A stretch of 64,000 nucleotides of DNA from Oscillospiraceae bacterium (lineage in GTDB: Bacteria; Bacillota; Clostridia; Oscillospirales; QAMX01), in the NCBI GenBank assembly GCA_015067825.1, contig SVLQ01000005.1, positions 115,233 to 179,232 of the forward strand. Direction: 5' to 3'. The position numbers were made by a program, and so were the translations under genes. This document shows positions 34,175-41,067 of this stretch, piece after piece (position 1 is the first letter of the stretch; the number at the start of each line of letters is the position of its first letter). The notes below the pieces were generated by a model that saw nothing but the letters and a program-made list of their open reading frames with translations, was not told the origin of the DNA and did no database searches.

Positions 34175-34632
34175 ACGGTATTTCGCGTGGTACAATAAAT
34201 ATCACAAGCAGAGAACTGCGGGACTCTATTTGGAAAAGACAATATCCTAAACCGCGTTATTCACCCAACCCATATAAATGGATTGGTGCCGGAAAGCAGA
34301 TTTTGGTGGATACAGAAACTTCTATATGGATCTATATCAACGCTCGCGGAGAGAGTGTGATGTACACCAAGGCTGGATATCCGGATTTTAAAGCAGCGGG
34401 TTTTGTTTTGGCGGAAATCAAGATCAATGGGTTTGAGGACAGACGGCAAGATGTAAAAACAGCAGAAGCCAAATTGAAAGCTCAAACCAGACGAGGCATT
34501 CCTGAGGGGACCGTGTTGCACCACTGTGAGGATTTGGAAACCGTGCAATGGGTTATAGAACGGATTCATCAAGAGTTTACTCACGAGGGCGGAATGTCGG
34601 AAAAGAGAAAACAAAGGGAGTTAGGCAAATGA
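33511..34632 (+). CDS. truncated carrier (HEVTH region) fused to LHH-type HNH toxin tip (unit 3)
   Basis: The frame is open from 33451 through a terminator hairpin, and the first usable start is a GTG at 33511 without a ribosome binding site, so translation is doubtful. Up to about codon 220 it is nearly identical to residues 729-947 of the intact carrier, including HEVTHALKQ. It then switches to a new tip with IWIYINARGESVMYTKAGYPDF, RRGIPEGTVLHHCEDLE and TVQWVIERIHQEFTHEGG, an HNH nuclease of the LHH type. Homologous crossover in the shared linker would move this tip onto the full carrier in frame. Its stop overlaps the immunity ATG. Confidence 0.75.
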   Translation: MVRFASEGELSGGTLGYLDGDTIVLNPESKQPVLDTYIHEVTHALKQTAPESYRQYQQGILDILGDETLNSRTQIAVEKLRERYEAVLGGASESQLNDELTAEFTSWVLQTNVQTLENIAGIHRNVFQRVYDALSEVWQRIKLGASDGEASASLKNVLGLDLDDVDVERIESTLEALRGVFGESEANVRTVGRSHEAGVPSYRLAEQSEILSNEGSEKGFTNGISRGTINITSRELRDSIWKRQYPKPRYSPNPYKWIGAGKQILVDTETSIWIYINARGESVMYTKAGYPDFKAAGFVLAEIKINGFEDRRQDVKTAEAKLKAQTRRGIPEGTVLHHCEDLETVQWVIERIHQEFTHEGGMSEKRKQRELGK

Positions 34633-35195
34633 ATAAAAAGATATATGTTAAGAATATGCTGGAACGTGGCGGACTCAGCAATCGCGAACTGGAGATGTTA
34701 GAGGAACAAATCGGTTATGAATTGCCACAAGACTACCGTCAGTTTCTTTTAGAGGTTGGCGGAGCCGGGATTAGCGAGTATGAAGGATTTGAAGTATATC
34801 CGGATGCATATTTTTTAAAGCGAAAGCCGGAAGAAATTGATCCGGAATGGTCTCATCTGGTATATATTGAAGAAGCAAATGACTATGCCTGGGTATATCG
34901 TCTCTTTGGATTTAAGGGGGATGAACCTGACGGGGGACCGGATAGTATTATTAATGCGATAAATCTGTATGGTGAGTATTTAGAGGAAATGGGAGAACCA
35001 GCTATCTGGATTGGTAGCAGCATGCGAAACGGCCTGTTCTTTATTTCACTATATGAAGATGATTATGGTTTTATTTACTATTGGGATAAGGCCAGAGTAT
35101 TTGACTGTTCTTCTGACGAATCGAATGTTTTCTTTGTTGCGGAATCATTTACGGATTTTCTAAAGATGATTAATAAAGAAGCTGATGACAAATAA
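34629..35195 (+). CDS. SUKH immunity protein (unit 3)
   Basis: The 188-residue protein has the SUKH pattern ELPQDYRQFLLEVGGAG at about residue 33, WIGSSMRNGLFFISLYEDD and the closing SFTDFLKMINKEADDK. It overlaps the toxin tip stop codon (ATGA at 34629) behind AAAGGGAGTTAGGC, so it is coupled to the LHH tip. It differs strongly from the SUKH proteins of units 1 and 5, as expected for a different toxin specificity. Confidence 0.85.
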   Translation: MNKKIYVKNMLERGGLSNRELEMLEEQIGYELPQDYRQFLLEVGGAGISEYEGFEVYPDAYFLKRKPEEIDPEWSHLVYIEEANDYAWVYRLFGFKGDEPDGGPDSIINAINLYGEYLEEMGEPAIWIGSSMRNGLFFISLYEDDYGFIYYWDKARVFDCSSDESNVFFVAESFTDFLKMINKEADDK

Positions 35196-35212
35196 TTCTT
35201 ATGAAAAGAGAG

Positions 35213-35245
35213 AAAAGCCGCCCTATTTTATGGGGCGGCTTTTTG
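35213..35245 (+). terminator. terminator of unit 3
   Basis: Hairpin AAAGCCGCCC / GGGGCGGCTTT followed by a T-run. Confidence 0.85.
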
Positions 35246-35254
35246 TAGTCCAAA

Positions 35255-35841
35255 CGTAGCCACGAAGCGGAAGTGCCGTCCTACCGTTTGACAGAACAAA
35301 GTGAAATTTTGTCGAACGAAGGTTCTGAAAAGGGGTTTACAAGTAGTATTCTGGATGATATAATAGATCGTGAGAATGTGATAAGAGACGGTTCGCATAT
35401 AAAAACGGACAATTGTAACTGAATGTCACATACCAAGCCGGGGAACACGAGTATTTGTATCGCACAGATGCCAAGGGACGTATCGTACAGGTGTGGGTAG
35501 AATTGTTACGGCCAAAGACTCATAAAGGAAGGTTAAGATATAATCCGCGTACGTTAGAAAAATTACCAGCAGACCACGCTGCGCATTTGATCGGGGATCA
35601 GTTTGGTGGATCAAATAAGATTGATAACTTGATTTCTATGTATGGAGAACTCAATACCGGCGATTATTTAAGGATGGAACGGTTCTGGAGACAAGTCATC
35701 GATATGGATGGTGATGTTTCGGTTAAATTCAATGTGAGTTATGACGGTGACTCAAAAAGACCTTCAGGATTTATGATTGAGGCAAAAATGGATGGTATAT
35801 CAAAGATATACAGTTATAAAAATACGAAAGGAGTTACATAA
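35255..35841 (+). pseudogene. decayed carrier linker plus NS_2 nuclease tip (unit 4)
   Basis: From 35255 the sequence follows the carrier from 29951 onward (offset 5304). After GCATAT at 35400 one G is missing (offset becomes 5303), which shifts the frame, and a CAA codon has become TAA at 35416-35418. Downstream, from 35455, the nuclease tip is open and intact (DHAAHLIGDQFGGSNKIDNL present). It differs from the unit 0 tip at many positions (for example RIVQVWVELLRPKTHKGRLRY). It is thus a silent, partly decayed allelic variant of the unit 0 tip. Confidence 0.85.
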
Positions 35842-36294
35842 ATGCCTGAAAAATGCTTTGAAGATGAGTTCATGGAACTTCAAACAGAATGGCTGGAACT
35901 GGCAGCGGAAGCGACAGGAAATACTGTAGTTGATAAGATTTGTGTGTATGTTTCAATGGAAAAGGGCCATTTTTATATGCCAGACGTTTTCTTTATTATC
36001 GGCAACAAGGCTGTTAATAAAGAGGAAGTCATAACTCCACCACGCTTTTTATCAGCTTATTTGAGACAATATGCTAATAGCGTTATGAAGATGGATGAAC
36101 TTTGCGAAACCTATAAACGTCCATGTCCCACCGAGTTCAAACTGATATATGATATGAATCGGGAAACGTTGGAAGCAAAATATCAGTATGAACCTGTTGT
36201 TGATTGGGATCCCCGGAGTGATACAAATCTTCACGCCCCATTCGAGGAGTGGTTTGCCGAGATGCAACAGAGTTTAGACTCGGAAACGAAATAG
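35842..36294 (+). CDS. YezG/DUF600-like immunity protein (unit 4)
   Basis: The 150-residue protein is an allelic variant of the unit 0 immunity protein. About the last 45 residues (from RPCPTEFKLIYDMN) are almost identical, while the first 95 have many changes. It has its own AAAGGAGTTACATAA site and is intact although its toxin partner has decayed. This fits retention as immunity against an incoming or former toxin variant. The mosaic similarity suggests gene conversion in the 3' half. Confidence 0.75.
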   Translation: MPEKCFEDEFMELQTEWLELAAEATGNTVVDKICVYVSMEKGHFYMPDVFFIIGNKAVNKEEVITPPRFLSAYLRQYANSVMKMDELCETYKRPCPTEFKLIYDMNRETLEAKYQYEPVVDWDPRSDTNLHAPFEEWFAEMQQSLDSETK

Positions 36295-36648
36295 AAAGAA
36301 ACAGACTTTGCTGGAGGAGACGTTAGTTTTGAACCGAGGAACAACGTCTGGACGGTTACGATGAGGGTTGGTGACGAAGCTGTTACCGTGGTGTATAAAA
36401 ACGGGGAACCCGATTTCACACCGTATGTAAAAGCAAAAGTGAAAGTGGAGTGTACCGGCAATCGCGGCGTTGATGCCCGGCGAGCGGATGCGGCTCTGTG
36501 GAAAACCGAAAACCGTCAGCCGCCGAGGGGCTGTGTGCGTCATCACACGGCAGACGGGATGACGATCCAATGGGTACCGAAAGAGATACATGAGAAGTTT
36601 TCGCACGAAGGCTTTGTTGTAAAAAGGTGGTGTTTTGAATGGTTATGA
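36295..36648 (+). CDS. orphan WHH-type HNH nuclease toxin tip (unit 5)
   Basis: The frame is open directly from the stop of the previous gene (KETDFAGGDVSFEPRNNVW) to 36648. The first ATG is at 36361 and there is no convincing ribosome binding site. From VVYKNG to HEGF it is essentially identical to the unit 1 tip at DNA level (36390-36619 against 31087-31316), but it ends with a different short tail. The complete front end, without the TGA seen in unit 1, shows better where the tip would join a carrier. Immunity is the overlapping SUKH gene. Confidence 0.7.
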   Translation, partial: KETDFAGGDVSFEPRNNVWTVTMRVGDEAVTVVYKNGEPDFTPYVKAKVKVECTGNRGVDARRADAALWKTENRQPPRGCVRHHTADGMTIQWVPKEIHEKFSHEGFVVKRWCFEWL

Positions 36649-37184
36649 AAAATTTTAAACCATTTGGCCCAAATAAGGAAGAAAATATCCAAAGGGTCGA
36701 GAAGGGCGAAAAGGTAAAATTTCCGGCGGATTACCGTGAATTTTTATTGACGGTTGGTGGCGGTATATATCCTCAAGTGAAAAACCCAAATGCTGGACCA
36801 GAAGATAATGTCCTGTATGATAAAAAACCGCTTGGTTTTAAATTTCGGAGCGATGGTGAGTGGATTTTAGATCGCTTTGAAATATTGTACGGTTGTCTTC
36901 GGAATGGGCATCCTGAGTATGATATAGAAAGCAGACTTTGGGTGTGGGATGCAAATGAGGATGATTACGAAAACCCTGACAAAATCATTCCGATAGGACG
37001 AACGCAATACGGTAATACTTTGGTTTTGCTGTTAAACAAAAAGGAATATGGAAATGTTGGTTATTGGGATGCAAAAGAGATTGTAGATAATCCCGATGGC
37101 GATTATGGTATCACGATATTAACGAATACATTTACAGAATTTTTGGAAAAACTGAATGATGAATCGTTAAAAGGTAAAAACTGA
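36639..37184 (+). CDS. SUKH immunity protein (unit 5)
   Basis: The 181-residue protein shares the opening FGPNKEENIQRV and FPADYREFLLTVGGG with the unit 1 SUKH protein but has an insertion and many changes after residue 45. It starts at 36639, overlapping the toxin tip end by 10 bases, behind AAAGGTGGTG. The toxin tips of units 1 and 5 are nearly identical while their SUKH partners diverge. At least one partner may therefore have drifted or may cover another toxin. Confidence 0.85.
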   Translation: MVMKNFKPFGPNKEENIQRVEKGEKVKFPADYREFLLTVGGGIYPQVKNPNAGPEDNVLYDKKPLGFKFRSDGEWILDRFEILYGCLRNGHPEYDIESRLWVWDANEDDYENPDKIIPIGRTQYGNTLVLLLNKKEYGNVGYWDAKEIVDNPDGDYGITILTNTFTEFLEKLNDESLKGKN

Positions 37185-37205
37185 AATAGGAAAATTCAAA
37201 AACAA

Positions 37206-37286
37206 TAACTCGAAAGCCCGCCGTGTGAAAACAAGGCAGGCTTTCCTTTTGCCCCAATCGCAGCAGCTGGTGGTGCGATTTGCGTC
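37206..37286 (+). repeat. unit junction repeat B: terminator fused to carrier linker
   Basis: Second copy of the 33448-33527 block (hairpin AGCCCGCC..GGCAGGCT, then TTGCCCCAATCGCAGCAG). It ends at TTGCGTC, where an internal deletion begins. The hairpin also terminates unit 5. Confidence 0.85.
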
Positions 37287-37584
37287 GGATGGCGAAGCAT
37301 CGGCGTCGCTGAAAAACGTTCTTGGACTGGATCTCGACGATGTTGATGTCGAACGGATCGAAAGCACACTGGAAGCACTGCGGGAGGTGTTTGGCGAAAG
37401 CGAAGCGAATGTCCGCACGGTTGGCCGTAGCCACGAAGCGGAAGTGCCGTCCTACCGTTTGGCAGAACAAAGTGAAATTTTGTATATGTTTTCATCGCAA
37501 CGATTTTACCATCAACAATATGCTGATTTTTTACGCGTGGAAGCGGAGAAACATTGGCTCTTTTTCTATTGTAAAAATCTGTGA
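37249..37584 (+). pseudogene. carrier remnant without toxin tip (unit 6)
   Basis: The sequence begins like the carrier linker and jumps at TTGCGTC to GGATGGCGAAGCATCGGCG. This deletes about 420 bases, including the HEVTH codons, between two TGCGTC microhomologies. It continues to SYRLAEQSEIL and then leaves the carrier sequence for an unrelated short tail ending at 37584. There is no toxin tip and no immunity gene. It is a dead end of the array. Confidence 0.85.
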
Positions 37585-37597
37585 AAAAATGTAAAAT
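37569..37597 (+). promoter_or_regulatory. promoter of the second MATE gene
   Basis: TTGTAA (37569-37574), a 17-bp spacer and TAAAAT (37592-37597), about 56 bases upstream of the GTG start. It overlaps the end of the array remnant. Confidence 0.65.
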
Positions 37598-37652
37598 ATC
37601 TACCGTGAATACAGATAATCTGTTTGGATTTTAACAAATTGAGGGATATGCC

Positions 37653-39035
37653 GTGAAAAAGAGTACGATGCGCGATATGACGAGCGGATCGCCGCTGAAA
37701 TTGATGGTGGCGTTTTGGCTTCCGTTGGCGTGCGGAACGCTGTTCCAACAGTTCTACAACATGGTCGACACCGTGATCGTCGGCAAGTTTTTGGGTGTCA
37801 ACGCTTTGGCCGGTGTGGGCTCGACCGGTTCGATCAACTTTATGATCTTGGGCTTTTGTTTGGGGCTGTGTTCGGGCTTTGCCATTCCGGTCGCGCAGAA
37901 ATTTGGACAAAAGGACTATTCCGGGCTGCGGCGCTACGTTGCAAATACGGCATTCTTAACGGTCGTTTTTTCGGCGGTTCTGGCACTTGCGACCTGTCTG
38001 CTCTGCCCGCATATCTTAAACTGGATGAATACGCAGCCGGAATTTTACAACGAGGCCTACAACTATATTTTTGTGATCTTCCTCGGCATCCCGGCGAGCA
38101 TGCTCTACAACGTGACGGCCGGCATCGTCCGTTCGCTCGGCGACTCGCGCACGCCGCTGTATTTCCTGATCGTGTCATCGTTTTTAAACATCGGCCTCGA
38201 CCTGCTTTTTATCGCCGTATTTGGCTGGGGCGTAGCCGGTGCCGCGTGGGCAACGGTGATTTCGCAGGCTGCGGCGGGTGTCTTGTGTCTGATCTTTATG
38301 ATGTGGAAATTTGATATCCTGCGGATGCAGAAGGATGAAATGCGTCTGAGCGGAAGCCATATCCGCCACCTCTGCGGTGTCAGCCTGCCGATGGGACTGC
38401 AGTATTCAATCACGGCGATCGGCAGCGTGGTGATTCAGACGATCGTCAACGGCATGGGCACGACGTTTGTTGCGGCGACGACGACCGGCGGCAAGGTCAA
38501 CCAGCTGCTCTTTGCCCCGATGGAAGCGATCGGCCCGACCTCGGCGACCTTTGCCGGGCAAAATATCGGCGCGGGGCGCACCGACCGCGTGCGCAAGGGG
38601 ATGTGCGCGAGCAACCTGATGGGCGTTGTGCTGGCACTGATTGGCATGGCGGTCGTGTTCCTGTTTGGCCGTGGGATCGCCGGGATGTTTATCGACCAGA
38701 AGGATGCGGCGGTGGCGGCCGAGGTCTTGGCGCATGCACAGCGGTTCCTTGTCGGCAACAGCTTGTTCTATATCGCGCTGAACGTGATCTTTGCGATGCG
38801 CTTTACGATTCAGGGACTGGGCTTCTCACGCGTGGCGATGATCGCCGGCGCGTTCGAAATGGTCGCGCGCGTGGGCGTGGGCGTTCTGGCAACCCCGTAC
38901 TGGGGCTTCGACGCGATCTGTGTTGCCAACCCCGCCGCATGGGTCGCGGCCGATATCTTCCTGGTGCCGTGTTACTACTACGTGATCCGCAAGCTGGAAC
39001 GGCGCGCGAAAGCCGGAACGCTGATGCAAATCTGA
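37653..39035 (+). CDS. MATE-family multidrug efflux transporter
   Basis: The 460-residue membrane protein has about 12 hydrophobic segments in two halves. MATE-type motifs include ACGTLFQQFYNMVDTVIVGKFLG and VAGAAWATVISQAAAGV. It belongs to a different subgroup from the MATE protein at 11695. The GTG at 37653 lies behind GAGGGA. It has its own promoter and is not part of the phage operon, and it ends against a MITE-like element that supplies a terminator. Confidence 0.93.
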   Translation: MKKSTMRDMTSGSPLKLMVAFWLPLACGTLFQQFYNMVDTVIVGKFLGVNALAGVGSTGSINFMILGFCLGLCSGFAIPVAQKFGQKDYSGLRRYVANTAFLTVVFSAVLALATCLLCPHILNWMNTQPEFYNEAYNYIFVIFLGIPASMLYNVTAGIVRSLGDSRTPLYFLIVSSFLNIGLDLLFIAVFGWGVAGAAWATVISQAAAGVLCLIFMMWKFDILRMQKDEMRLSGSHIRHLCGVSLPMGLQYSITAIGSVVIQTIVNGMGTTFVAATTTGGKVNQLLFAPMEAIGPTSATFAGQNIGAGRTDRVRKGMCASNLMGVVLALIGMAVVFLFGRGIAGMFIDQKDAAVAAEVLAHAQRFLVGNSLFYIALNVIFAMRFTIQGLGFSRVAMIAGAFEMVARVGVGVLATPYWGFDAICVANPAAWVAADIFLVPCYYYVIRKLERRAKAGTLMQI

Positions 39036-39043
39036 ATACGAAT

Positions 39044-39389
39044 AGGTCGGGATATGCGCAGAGCCCTTAAGGACAGTTTTTTATTTCAACAGGAAATAGT
39101 ACCTACCAACAGGAAGAGGACAGAGAATGTTTTTACACGCTCTGTCCTCTTTTCTTCACAAATGTATATTGTGAAATATTTTGCTTTGCAAAATGTGAAA
39201 TAATGTTCTGTCGAACATTGTGAAATATCTCGCTCTGCTCGATGTGAAATGAAATAAATCCCCTCACGCCCGCAGGCATTTCACTCGCTGAAAGCGAATT
39301 TCACGCACGAAGTGCATTTCACAAATCCCGTAAGGGATTTATTTCGTTGCTCAGTGTCCTTAAGGACACTGAGCATAGCAGCCCGACCT
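39044..39389. mobile_element. MITE-like multi-hairpin element
   Basis: This gene-free stretch of about 350 bases between two convergent stop codons has imperfect terminal inverted repeats. Both begin AGGTCGGG and share CCTTAAGGACA further in. Inside are short stem-loops (ATTTTGC TTT GCAAAAT; AATGTTC TGTC GAACATT; GCAC GAA GTGC; AAATCCC GTAA GGGATTT). They are separated by GTGAAAT on the left half and ATTTCAC on the right half. No open frame encodes a transposase, so it would be non-autonomous. A clear target-site duplication is not seen. Confidence 0.75.
39113..39152 (+). terminator. terminator of the second MATE gene, inside the MITE-like element
   Basis: Hairpin AGAGGACAGAG / CTCTGTCCTCT followed by TTTCTT. 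Confidence 0.75.
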
Positions 39390-39395
39390 GTTTTT

Positions 39396-40091
39396 TTATG
39401 CCTTGTGCTCTTCGTCGATCATTTCGTGCAGCGCGGCGAGGGCATCCGAAAGCGTGCCGAGGGTGTCGATCAAGCCGAGCTCAACGGCTTCCTCACCGCT
39501 GAGCATTGTGCCGACATCGGTGGCGAGTTCGTCGGTCTCGAGCATCAGCGCGCGGTATTTTGCGTCGCTGATATGCGAATGGCGGGCCACAAACTGCACG
39601 ACGCGCTCCTGAATCCGCTCAAAGTACGCGTACGTCTGCGGTGCACCCAAAACCAGACCGTTCATGCGCACGGGATGGATCGTCATGGCCGCACTCGGCG
39701 CAATCAGCGAGCGCCGGGCCGCGACGGCGAGCGGGACGCCGATGGAATGGCCACCGCCCAAAACGAGCGAAACCGTCGGTGTGGTCATCCCCGCAATCAG
39801 CTCGGCGATCGCCAGCCCTGCGTCGACGTCGCCGCCAATCGTATTTAATAGGATCAACAGACCGTCGATCTCTTTGCTCTCTTCAATCGCCGCCAACTGC
39901 GGCAGAACGTGTTCGTATTTTGTGGTTTTGTCGCCGCCGGAAAGCGAACGGTGCCCCTCAATCTGGCCGATGATCGTCAGGCAATGGATCGTGTGCCGGC
40001 CGTTTTGCGTAATTGCGCCGAGGGCAGGGATTGTTTCCGGTGCGGCCTGTTCCGCCGTTTCGGCGGGGAGCTCGGTTTCGTAGGTTGGCAT
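39396..40091 (-). CDS. ClpP-family serine protease, TepA-like
   Basis: The 231-residue protein has the ClpP fold with the catalytic Ser116 in GGGHSIGVP and His139 in AAMTIHPVR. The oxyanion Gly-rich turn NTIGGDVDAGLAIAELI precedes them. It resembles the TepA group of Firmicutes (a ClpP-like protein linked to protein export and sporulation) more than housekeeping ClpP. The Asp of the triad is not obvious to me. The ATG at 40091 lies behind AAGGAGAAACCT, and a longer frame upstream lacks a better site. Confidence 0.82.
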   Translation of the reverse strand: MPTYETELPAETAEQAAPETIPALGAITQNGRHTIHCLTIIGQIEGHRSLSGGDKTTKYEHVLPQLAAIEESKEIDGLLILLNTIGGDVDAGLAIAELIAGMTTPTVSLVLGGGHSIGVPLAVAARRSLIAPSAAMTIHPVRMNGLVLGAPQTYAYFERIQERVVQFVARHSHISDAKYRALMLETDELATDVGTMLSGEEAVELGLIDTLGTLSDALAALHEMIDEEHKA

Positions 40092-40205
40092 AGGTTTCTC
40101 CTTGGGCAAACATCGATGCGGTTTTTCTTAGTGTTTTCGCGGATGCGAAAAAATATTCTGTAGGTTGAAAAAATGCGGTCAAAACGCCGAATTTACAAAA
40201 ACACC

Positions 40206-40235
40206 TTGTTTTTTAGCGGATAGATATGGTATAAT
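40206..40235 (+). promoter_or_regulatory. promoter of the XRE-membrane gene
   Basis: TTGTTT (40206-40211), an 18-bp spacer and TATAAT (40230-40235), about 63 bases before the ATG. Confidence 0.65.
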
Positions 40236-40297
40236 ATATTTGTTGAAATTTGCTGTTAGCCGTGGTACCTCCCCGGCATGAGATAAAGGTATCGTTT

Positions 40298-40894
40298 ATG
40301 GAAGACCTGAAACTGATTTTTGCGAGTAATCTGATCCGCCTGCGCACCTCTGCCGGGCTGAAGCAGAGCGAGCTCGGCGAACAACTGAATTATTCCGACA
40401 AAAGCATTTCCAAGTGGGAACGCGCCGAAGCGCTGCCGGATGCGGCGGTGCTGAAGCGGATGGCGGAGATTTTCGGCGTGACGATCGACTATTTGCTCTC
40501 CGACCACGACCAGTGGGAAGCACCGACGGATGACCATGGCGTGAAGGAGCTGACGTTCAGCACGCGCATCGTCACGGCGTTGGCCATTGCCGCGATCTGG
40601 ACTCTTGCGACGATGCTGTTTGTTATTTTTTGGCTGGCAAACGATACGGCAATCTGGCGTATTTTCGTCTGGACTTTGCCGATCACGCTGATTGTGCTGC
40701 TGGTTCTGAACTCTGTATGGAACGAAGGGCGGAAGAACCGTTTCATTGTTTCGGCACTGGTTCTGAGTTTGATTCTTTTGCTGTACCTGACGTTTTTGGA
40801 ACGGCAGCCTTGGCAGCTCTTCCTGATTGCAGCCCCGGCGCTGCTGATCGTTTACCTGAGCTTTCACATCAAAAAAAGATGGCGAAAATAGCGA
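40298..40894 (+). CDS. XRE-type HTH protein with membrane domain
   Basis: The protein has about 197 residues. Residues 1-70 form a Cro/C1-type helix-turn-helix (LKQSELGEQLNYSDKSISKWER). The C-terminal half has four or five transmembrane helices (for example IVTALAIAAIWTLATMLFVIFWLA and FIVSALVLSLILLLYLTFL). It may be a membrane-tethered regulator that senses envelope state, but the ligand is unknown. The ATG at 40298 is chosen over an upstream in-frame start because ATAAAGGT precedes it. It is monocistronic, with promoter and terminator. Confidence 0.85.
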
Positions 40895-40920
40895 TTCCAC
40901 GATTTGTAGAGTGCGATTTT

Positions 40921-40954
40921 AGCGGGAGTAGAGTTGATCTGCTCCCGTTTTTTT
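40921..40954 (+). terminator. terminator of the XRE-membrane gene
   Basis: Imperfect hairpin CGGGAG..CTCCCG followed by seven Ts. Confidence 0.75.
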
Positions 40955-41067
40955 CTTTGGAGAGTGAACCCTCGGTGGAGTAGGTTGCAAAAACGGGTAG
41001 GATGGTGGTATCATAATCTTGCGGCCGATGAAAGCCGCAGGAGAATAACATACCGGAGGAACCAACC

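Larger units (their letters stand above)
13337..37584 (+). mobile_element. prophage-like element: podovirus-like virion operon plus toxin-cassette array
   Basis: All genes point the same way and most overlap or abut. The cargo covers tail/nozzle, fibres, terminase small and large subunits, holin, endolysin, portal, scaffold, coat and two large likely internal virion proteins, followed by toxin/immunity cassettes. I find no integrase, excisionase, repressor, antirepressor or replication gene between the two MATE genes. I also find no convincing attL/attR pair, no tail tube, no tape-measure protein and no sheath. The borders given are the first virion ATG and the end of the last cassette remnant, and the true borders could be slightly wider. 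It could be a decayed prophage, a satellite, or a domesticated particle. Confidence 0.8.
29355..37584 (+). other. toxin-tip / immunity cassette array
   Basis: The array has seven units. Unit 0 is the nuclease tip of the intact carrier with YezG-like immunity. Unit 1 is a WHH-type HNH tip with SUKH immunity, and unit 2 is an NS_2 tip with YezG-like immunity. Unit 3 is a carrier linker fused to an LHH-type HNH tip with SUKH immunity. Unit 4 is a decayed NS_2 tip with YezG-like immunity, unit 5 is a WHH-type tip with SUKH immunity, and unit 6 is a carrier remnant. Tips of units 1-6 lack proper starts while the immunity genes are complete. Hairpin terminators end units 1, 2, 3 and 5. Confidence 0.8.

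Noticed and set aside
37206..37584. Attachment site (attR) at the right end of the phage-like region.
   Set aside because: The repeats here match internal parts of the carrier gene, not the left border near 13.1-13.3 kb, so they are cassette junctions rather than att sites.
39240..39360. Possible CRISPR array in the region with repeated GTGAAAT/ATTTCAC.
   Set aside because: The repeated unit is only 7 bases, spacers are palindromic and of unequal length, and orientation flips in the middle. It is a MITE-like hairpin chain, not a CRISPR array.
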